From contig CAOJHG010000036.1 of the NCBI GenBank assembly GCA_948435975.1, positions 1-10,417 on the forward strand: a stretch of 10,417 nt of DNA, in the 5' to 3' direction. A program made the position numbers and the translations under genes. Source of the DNA: an uncultured Oscillibacter sp. Its GTDB lineage: Bacteria > Bacillota > Clostridia > Oscillospirales > Oscillospiraceae. Positions 7,605 to 10,417 of the stretch are shown piece after piece. Numbering within the stretch: the first letter of the stretch is position 1; every line of letters begins with the position of its first letter. The notes under the pieces were generated by a model. The model searched no databases and had not been told where the DNA came from. It saw only the letters and a list, made by a program, of their open reading frames with translations.

Positions 7605-7925
7605 TTATACACTGAGCCTGCTCAGCTCAGAATAAACGTCCAAGGCTTTGTTGCGCAGTTGGATCAAAAGGTTCACCGCGATTTCGTTTTTGCTGACAGC
7701 AAGCATCATAGCGGCGGGGTTATCGAGCTGTCCGGTGGCAAGGAGGTACTGGGCTTCCGTCTTCTCCGCGTCCGTTTCCTTCACATTCTCGATAGCGTTG
7801 CGGAAAATAAGGCCGAAGGGGGTCTCGTCCACAAGGGATGTAATCTCGCCCGCAGCCTTGGACTTCTCTTCCCCTGCAAGAGGCGTAAGCGGTGCCAGCG
7901 GCTGTAGCTGTTCAAGAGGACTCAT
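7605..7925 (-). CDS. fliE: Flagellar hook-basal body protein FliE
   Basis: FliE is a small periplasmic-side protein that links the MS ring to the proximal rod (FlgB) and is among the first export substrates. The 106-residue product has the FliE pattern: SLVDETPFGLIFRNAIENV at about 30-48 and the well-conserved C-terminal helix AVSKNEIAVNLLIQLRNKALDVYSEL from about 76 to 101, in particular IQLRNK. The first 20 residues are Pro/Leu-rich and less conserved. ATG is preceded by AAAGGAG with a rather long 12-base spacing. It lies 23 bp after flgC and 74 bp before fliF, the standard position. Confidence 0.95.
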   Translation of the reverse strand: MSPLEQLQPLAPLTPLAGEEKSKAAGEITSLVDETPFGLIFRNAIENVKETDAEKTEAQYLLATGQLDNPAAMMLAVSKNEIAVNLLIQLRNKALDVYSELSRLSV

Positions 7926-7948
7926 GGCGGTTTAGCGCTCCTTTCCGT

Positions 7949-8413
7949 TTATCTGCCGATCTCCAAGCCCTGGGAGATCACGGTCTTCAATGTATTAAAG
8001 GCAGTCACGTTGGCGGAATAAGCCTGCGTTGCGGCCATGGCGTCCGTGATCTCCTTTACCATATCCACGTTGGGCATCTCCACATATCCATCCTCGTTGG
8101 CGTCAGGATGGGTGGGGTCATATACCAGCTTCAAGGGGGAGGGGTCTTCCACGATCTGGGTCACCTTCACGCCGCCGATGGTCGTATAGCCCTTGTTGGG
8201 AGCCAGACCGTAGGCTGCCTTCGCCATCGCCGCCCGGAAATCGTCCCGGCCAGTCTCCGACTCAAAGACCACCATTTTCCGCCGGTAGGCCCCTCCGCCG
8301 TTCTCCGTGCGGGTGGTGGTGGAGTTCGTCACATTCTCCGCCACGATGTCCAGCCGAAGCTGCTGCGCCGTCAGGCCAGAGCCCACAATGCTGATTGTAC
8401 TCATGAATGCCAT
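7949..8413 (-). CDS. flgC: Flagellar basal-body rod protein FlgC
   Basis: FlgC is a proximal rod subunit that polymerises with FlgB, FlgF and FlgG to make the drive shaft. The 154-residue product has the N-terminal rod helix STISIVGSGLTAQQLRLDI (5-23) followed by AENVTNSTTTRT, a variant of the usual NNIANxxT motif, then AYRRKMVVFE. The C-terminal half carries the strongly conserved DPTHPDANEDGYVEMPNVD (99-117) and TDAMAATQAYSANVTAFNT (123-141). Both terminal helices form the coiled-coil core of the rod. The ATG at 8411-8413 follows GAGGAG by 9 bases; an internal ATG three codons on is less well placed. It is 178 bp from flgB, more than usual. Confidence 0.97.
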   Translation of the reverse strand: MAFMSTISIVGSGLTAQQLRLDIVAENVTNSTTTRTENGGGAYRRKMVVFESETGRDDFRAAMAKAAYGLAPNKGYTTIGGVKVTQIVEDPSPLKLVYDPTHPDANEDGYVEMPNVDMVKEITDAMAATQAYSANVTAFNTLKTVISQGLEIGR

Positions 8414-8482
8414 AGCTCATTACTCCTCTGAATCCCGCCCGGCCTTCCGCCCGGTGCTGGTTGATGGTCCCATTATAAATTG

Positions 8483-8505
8483 GGTATCTTTTTATAAGAC
8501 ATACC
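8483..8505. promoter_or_regulatory. Dyad and TATAAT box in the flgB-flgC gap
   Basis: The 178-bp gap between flgB and flgC (8414-8591) holds an imperfect dyad (GGTAT + CTT arms matching AAG + ATACC, with a 2-base bulge and a 5-base centre). On the minus strand a perfect TATAAT lies just downstream at 8472-8477. The hexamer 17 bases further upstream (GTCTTA at 8495-8500) is a poor -35 match, so an internal promoter for flgC would need an activator or be weak. A perfect palindrome GGGACGTCCC is at 8543-8552, in a region able to pair as a weak stem followed by TCTTTCTC, so partial termination after flgB is also possible. None of this is proven. Confidence 0.3.
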
Positions 8506-8591
8506 TGAAACGAAGCTGAAAAGCATCCAGCAACGAGAAAGAGGGACGTCCCGTCTCCTGCACAGCTCAGCGGCGCCCCGTCTTTTCTGAA

Positions 8592-8975
8592 TTATCCCTG
8601 AACCGCGGACCGCAGAATCGACAGATCCGAGTTGATTGCGCTCATCACATACCGAATCTGGTAAGCGTTCCGCACGGCCTCAATGCTCTGGGTTGTGACA
8701 TTTACGCCGTTGTCATCCATCCGAGTGGATACCATCTGCTCCGTCACCGCGAATTCTGAGGTCTCCAGGATATCCCGCACATGCTTCCGCGGCGCGGTTC
8801 CCTGGGCGGCCGTCTGGATCTTCGACCGCAGGCTCTCCTCGAAGGTGACGACCTTTTCCTTGTAGTCCGGCGTCTCCGCGTTGGCAATATTATCCAGAAT
8901 CGCCGCCTGCTTTGTCCAAAGGAATCCCATGGACTTCTCCAGCAGCAATGAGGAATTGGTGGTCAAAAACCGCAT
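8592..8975 (-). CDS. flgB: Flagellar basal-body rod protein FlgB
   Basis: FlgB is a proximal rod subunit next to the MS ring/FliE and is usually the first gene of the Firmicute fla/che operon. The 127-residue product carries the rod signature DNIANAETPDYKEKVVTFEE (28-47), with Asp in place of the usual Gly after the Pro, and the C-terminal helix VRNAYQIRYVMSAINSDLSI (101-120). The region MDDNGVNVTT (86-95) matches the conserved D-x-N-V segment. The ATG at 8973-8975 is preferred over an upstream in-frame ATG at 9044 because AGGAGGT lies 8 bases before it and the family N-terminus begins here. It is transcribed from the promoter region at about 9231-9270. Confidence 0.96.
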   Translation of the reverse strand: MRFLTTNSSLLLEKSMGFLWTKQAAILDNIANAETPDYKEKVVTFEESLRSKIQTAAQGTAPRKHVRDILETSEFAVTEQMVSTRMDDNGVNVTTQSIEAVRNAYQIRYVMSAINSDLSILRSAVQG

Positions 8976-9224
8976 TGTTCTATACCTCCTGCTTCCATGT
9001 TCTAAACGCTTTCTCAGCGCCGCAGTTCCTGAAATACCGGTCAAAATCCCGGCCGCATCTTAACTTTAAATTGTAAATGCGGCGCACATACCGCCCTGTC
9101 TCTCGAGGAAACGCTGGTAGCTGGAAAGCATGGGGCACAGGCGCTCCTGCGGTTTCCGGCGGGGATGTGGGGTTCCATTTTGCGGGTACTCTTTTCTACG
9201 TGCCAAATGTCCAGTCGGTTACAC
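8976..9224 (-). promoter_or_regulatory. Long, hairpin-rich 5' leader of the flagellar operon
   Basis: If transcription starts near 9224, the flgB mRNA has a leader of about 250 nt, long for a simple leader. In order along the transcript it can form: a 6-bp stem with AGCG loop (9136-9151) that buries an AGGAG sequence; a 7-bp stem GCCGCAT/ATGCGGC around an 18-base AT-rich loop (9052-9083); a CCGG/CCGG stem with 8-base loop (9037-9052); and a short CGCT/AGCG stem (9007-9019). The flgB ribosome binding site follows. I do not find the conserved core of the class I cyclic-di-GMP riboswitch that precedes some clostridial flagellar operons, nor a U-tract terminator. The leader may bind a regulator or be regulated through the small ORF inside it. 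Confidence 0.4.
9066..9131 (-). CDS. Possible 21-residue leader peptide upstream of flgB
   Basis: An ATG at 9129-9131 is preceded by AGGAGCG at about 10 bases and opens a frame of 21 codons starting MLSSYQRFLERQGG and ending AAFTI before TAA. It lies inside the predicted flgB leader; its ribosome binding site is in one hairpin and its stop codon is in the loop of the next. The peptide has a plausible amphipathic composition and good codon use but matches nothing I recognise. The arrangement resembles a leader-peptide control region, though no runs of a single regulatory codon are present. It may be chance; no function is assigned. Confidence 0.3.
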   Translation of the reverse strand: MLSSYQRFLERQGGMCAAFTI

Positions 9225-9230
9225 GGTGTT

Positions 9231-9259
9231 ATTATGCGCCATTTAATCGGAAAAATCAA
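9231..9259 (-). promoter_or_regulatory. Sigma-A-like promoter for the flagellar operon
   Basis: On the minus strand TTGATT (9254-9259) and CATAAT (9231-9236) are separated by exactly 17 bases (4/6 and 5/6 matches to the housekeeping consensus). A-rich tracts upstream (9261-9440) could serve as an UP element. Transcription would start near 9224 and read into flgB. This is the best promoter-like sequence between flgB and the divergent regulator on this strand. Confidence 0.6.
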
Positions 9260-9270
9260 GAACTTTTTTC
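9244..9270 (-). promoter_or_regulatory. Sigma-28 (SigD/FliA)-like promoter overlapping the sigma-A site
   Basis: On the minus strand GAAA (9267-9270), a 15-base spacer, and TCCGATTA (9244-9251) resemble the flagellar sigma consensus TAAA-N15-GCCGATAA (3/4 and 6/8 matches). It overlaps the sigma-A-like -35 region. If real, it would allow autogenous input of the flagellar sigma factor into its own operon, as with the dual promoters of the Bacillus fla/che operon. The match is imperfect. Confidence 0.35.
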
Positions 9271-9322
9271 AAAGCGGCTCCTTCTTTTCTTTTGCAAAAT
9301 CTTCATTTTAGAAAAGCCTTTC

Positions 9323-9430
9323 TCATTGATTGACTTTCTTTTCACATAAATAAGCTACTTTTTCTGATTCTTCTGACAGATTGCACAGAACCAGCTTTTG
9401 ACTTTTTCTATTTTGCTGGTTATTTTTCAT
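9323..9430 (-). CDS. Doubtful 35-residue ORF in the divergent intergenic region
   Basis: An ATG at 9428-9430 opens a 35-codon frame on the minus strand (MKNNQQNRKSQKLVLCNLSE at the start, CEKKVNQ at the end), followed by TGA. It is Lys/Asn/Glu/Ser-rich because the DNA here is AT-rich, unlike the GC-rich genes around it. The upstream GGGAAATC is a poor ribosome binding site. It lies upstream of the flagellar promoter, so it would need its own promoter. I recognise no family; it may well be non-coding. Confidence 0.15.
   Translation of the reverse strand: MKNNQQNRKSQKLVLCNLSEESEKVAYLCEKKVNQ
9389..9421. repeat. Inverted repeat AACCAGC/GCTGGTT
   Basis: Two perfect 7-bp arms, AACCAGC (9389-9395) and GCTGGTT (9415-9421), flank a 19-bp AT-rich centre. 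The centre-to-centre distance of 26 bp is between two and three helical turns. It lies about 130 bp upstream of the flagellar -35 box and about 155 bp upstream of the divergent -35 box. It could be a binding site for a dimeric or looping regulator; on the plus strand a short T-rich run follows, so a weak terminator is the alternative. Confidence 0.3.
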
Positions 9431-9511
9431 GATTTCCCGTGTAAGCAACTGTAAAAATCATCCAGTTCCGCTTCTTTTTTCCTGCAGCCCCAAATACCGG
9501 CAAGCCCACGG

Positions 9512-9530
9512 TTCCGGGTGTGTCCCGGGA
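9512..9530. repeat. Hairpin TTCCGGG/CCCGGGA
   Basis: Seven-base arms (9512-9518 and 9524-9530, one T-G mismatch/wobble) enclose a 5-base loop. Neither strand has a U-tract after the stem, so it is not a convincing terminator. On the plus strand GAGGAGG follows directly (9531-9537) but no ATG start codon lies within a workable distance. Function unknown. Confidence 0.25.
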
Positions 9531-9544
9531 GAGGAGGAATCCGC

Positions 9545-9565
9545 CATTTTTTCCATCGAAAAATG
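9545..9565. promoter_or_regulatory. Inverted repeat just upstream of the regulator promoter
   Basis: CATTTTT (9545-9551) and AAAAATG (9559-9565) form a perfect 7-bp inverted repeat with a 7-base centre. It ends 11 bases before the -35 box of the plus-strand promoter, a position suited to an activator or an UP-like element. The AT-rich arms make chance occurrence plausible. Confidence 0.25.
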
Positions 9566-9576
9566 CACGCTCTCGC

Positions 9577-9605
9577 TTGCCATTTGCTTTTTTTTATGCT
9601 AGAAT
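9577..9605 (+). promoter_or_regulatory. Strong sigma-A promoter for the divergent REC-HD regulator
   Basis: TTGCCA (9577-9582) and TAGAAT (9600-9605) are separated by 17 bases; each matches the housekeeping consensus at 5 of 6 positions. The -10 box is preceded by TGC, giving an extended -10 element. Transcription would start near 9612, leaving a leader of about 195 nt before the regulator's start. Confidence 0.65.
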
Positions 9606-9654
9606 GGAAGAGCTTATCCAGGTTTCCATAAATTTGAAGACAACCCCTCGCCGC

Positions 9655-9705
9655 CGGTCTGGATTCGGTTCTCCGGCCTCCCAGGGTCCGCCCTGGCTCA
9701 GACCG
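9655..9705 (+). promoter_or_regulatory. Structured leader element upstream of the regulator
   Basis: In the predicted 5' leader of the plus-strand regulator, a perfect 7-bp stem (CGGTCTG 9655-9661 with CAGACCG 9699-9705) encloses a perfect 6-bp hairpin CCAGGG-TCCG-CCCTGG (9681-9696). The two nested stems make a stable fold. No U-tract follows at once, and I do not recognise a known riboswitch class. The rest of the leader to 9806 is GC-rich with no clear gene until AAGGAG at 9793-9798. Confidence 0.4.
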
Positions 9706-9806
9706 CCCCTCCGGATTCCCGCGCACAGACGCCGCTTTTGTTCCGGCCCGCGTCCCGGCGCTGCGCTGGTATCTCCCTCATCTGTTATCAGCAAGGAGTG
9801 ATTTTC

Positions 9807-10417
9807 CTGAATACGACACACAAACGCAAACAAAAAATCTTAATTGTAGACGACTCGGAACTCAACCGCGCCATCCTGGCCGATATGCTGGGGGACGAGT
9901 ACGACATCATTGAGGCGGAAAACGGCCTCCAGGGAGTGGCAGTCCTCCAGCGGCAGGGCATGGACATTTCCCTGGTTCTTTTGGATATCGTCATGCCGGA
10001 GATGGACGGCTTCGGCGTTTTGACGGTGATGAACCAAAACCAGTGGATTGAGGATATCCCCGTCATCATGATTTCGGCGGAAAGCGGCTCCTCCCACGTG
10101 GAACGGGCCTATGACCTGGGCGTTACCGACTTCATCAGCAGGCCCTTTGACGCTTTGATTGTTCACCGCCGGGTCATCAACACCATCCTGCTCTATGCCA
10201 AACAGAAAAAGCTGGTGGGCATGGTGGCGGACCAAATCTATGAGAACGAGCAGCGAAGCAACCTCCTGATCGACATTCTGAGCCATATCGTCGAGTTCCG
10301 GAACGGAGAGAGCGGCCTCCATGTCCTCAACGTCCGCACCCTCACCGAGCTGGTGCTGAACCGTCTGATACAGGAAACAGACCGCTATCCCCTCTCCCCC
10401 TCAGACATCTCCATAAT
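9807..10417 (+). CDS. REC-HD response regulator, HD-GYP-like (partial, C-terminus beyond the window)
   Basis: The N-terminal 203 residues are visible. Residues 10-125 are a receiver domain: acidic pair DD at 15-16, phospho-acceptor D60 in LLDIVMPEMDG, Ser90 in the MISAES motif. The usual Lys of the K-P-F motif is Arg112 (SRPFD). After a helical linker (about 126-158) begins an HD-type output domain with EFRNGESGLHVLNVRTLTE (163-181), a pattern of HD-GYP and related cyclic-di-GMP phosphodiesterase regulators; the metal-binding HD pair and any GYP motif are outside the window. The start is uncertain: CTG at 9807 has AAGGAG at 8 bases upstream, while the in-frame GTG at 9798 is too close to that site. 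It is divergent from the flagellar operon with its own promoter. A role in cyclic-di-GMP turnover is inferred. Confidence 0.85.
   Translation, partial: MNTTHKRKQKILIVDDSELNRAILADMLGDEYDIIEAENGLQGVAVLQRQGMDISLVLLDIVMPEMDGFGVLTVMNQNQWIEDIPVIMISAESGSSHVERAYDLGVTDFISRPFDALIVHRRVINTILLYAKQKKLVGMVADQIYENEQRSNLLIDILSHIVEFRNGESGLHVLNVRTLTELVLNRLIQETDRYPLSPSDISI

Noticed and set aside
9199..9206. Sigma-54-like TTGGCACG on the minus strand
   Set aside because: The required TTGCA-type -12 element at the fixed distance is absent, and it lies downstream of the better sigma-A-like promoter.
8976..9224. Class I cyclic-di-GMP riboswitch upstream of flgB
   Set aside because: Expected from some clostridial flagellar operons, but I could not find the conserved AGGGCAAACC or GACGCAAAGCC core on either strand.
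9041..9259. 72-codon minus-strand ORF upstream of flgB
   Set aside because: It starts inside the predicted promoter before the likely transcript start and lacks a convincing ribosome binding site.
9077..9349. 90-codon plus-strand ORF
   Set aside because: It has no ribosome binding site, runs through the flagellar promoter on the opposite strand, and changes abruptly from GC-rich to Phe/Lys/Leu-rich composition.
9427..9726. 99-codon minus-strand ORF and the 93-codon plus-strand ORF opposite it (9520-9801)
   Set aside because: Both are Arg/Pro/Gly-rich and overlap the plus-strand promoter and its leader stems. Neither has a good ribosome binding site or a recognisable family.
1..10417. CRISPR arrays, insertion sequences, tRNA or rRNA genes
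   Set aside because: No regularly spaced repeats beyond the in-frame flgD repeat, no transposase-like frame, and no tRNA or rRNA signature were seen on either strand.

Overview
This window is the start of a large bacterial flagellar (fla/che-type) operon. It is read on the minus strand, from right to left. A divergent response-regulator gene sits on the plus strand at the right edge. Gene order on the minus strand is flgB, flgC, fliE, fliF, fliG, fliH, fliI, fliJ, fliK, flgD, then a flagellar-operon protein of the TIGR02530 type cut by the left edge. This order is typical of Firmicutes. GC-rich coding DNA, strong AGGAGG-type ribosome binding sites, TTG starts and the REC-HD type regulator suggest a motile member of the Clostridia, perhaps Oscillospiraceae (Oscillibacter/Flavonifractor-like). 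That genus-level placement is inference and cannot be proven from this window.

Layout. Bases 1-8975 hold ten complete flagellar genes and one partial gene, packed tightly: fliF/fliG and fliG/fliH overlap by 8 bp, and most other gaps are 11-75 bp. The one large internal gap is 178 bp between flgB and flgC. Bases 8976-9806 are non-coding or nearly so. They hold a minus-strand promoter (sigma-A-like, with a sigma-28-like element overlapping it) about 250 nt upstream of flgB, a hairpin-rich leader with a possible 21-codon small ORF, an AT-rich stretch with inverted repeats, and a strong plus-strand sigma-A promoter with a GC-rich, foldable leader. Bases 9807-10417 hold the N-terminal REC domain and the start of an HD-type output domain of the divergent regulator, cut by the right edge.

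How the genes work together. FliF forms the membrane MS ring and FliG the rotor/switch ring on its cytoplasmic face. FliE joins the ring to the rod proteins FlgB and FlgC. FliH, FliI and FliJ form the ATPase complex that delivers substrates to the export gate. FliK measures hook length, FlgD caps the growing hook, and the TIGR02530-type protein is a hook-operon accessory of unclear role. The divergent REC-HD protein resembles predicted cyclic-di-GMP phosphodiesterase regulators and might influence motility, but only its position suggests this.

No novel defence or mobile system is visible. The points most worth checking are the structured flgB leader with its small ORF, the overlapping promoter elements, the repetitive acidic FlgD tail, and the alternating TTG start codons in fliF, fliH and fliJ.
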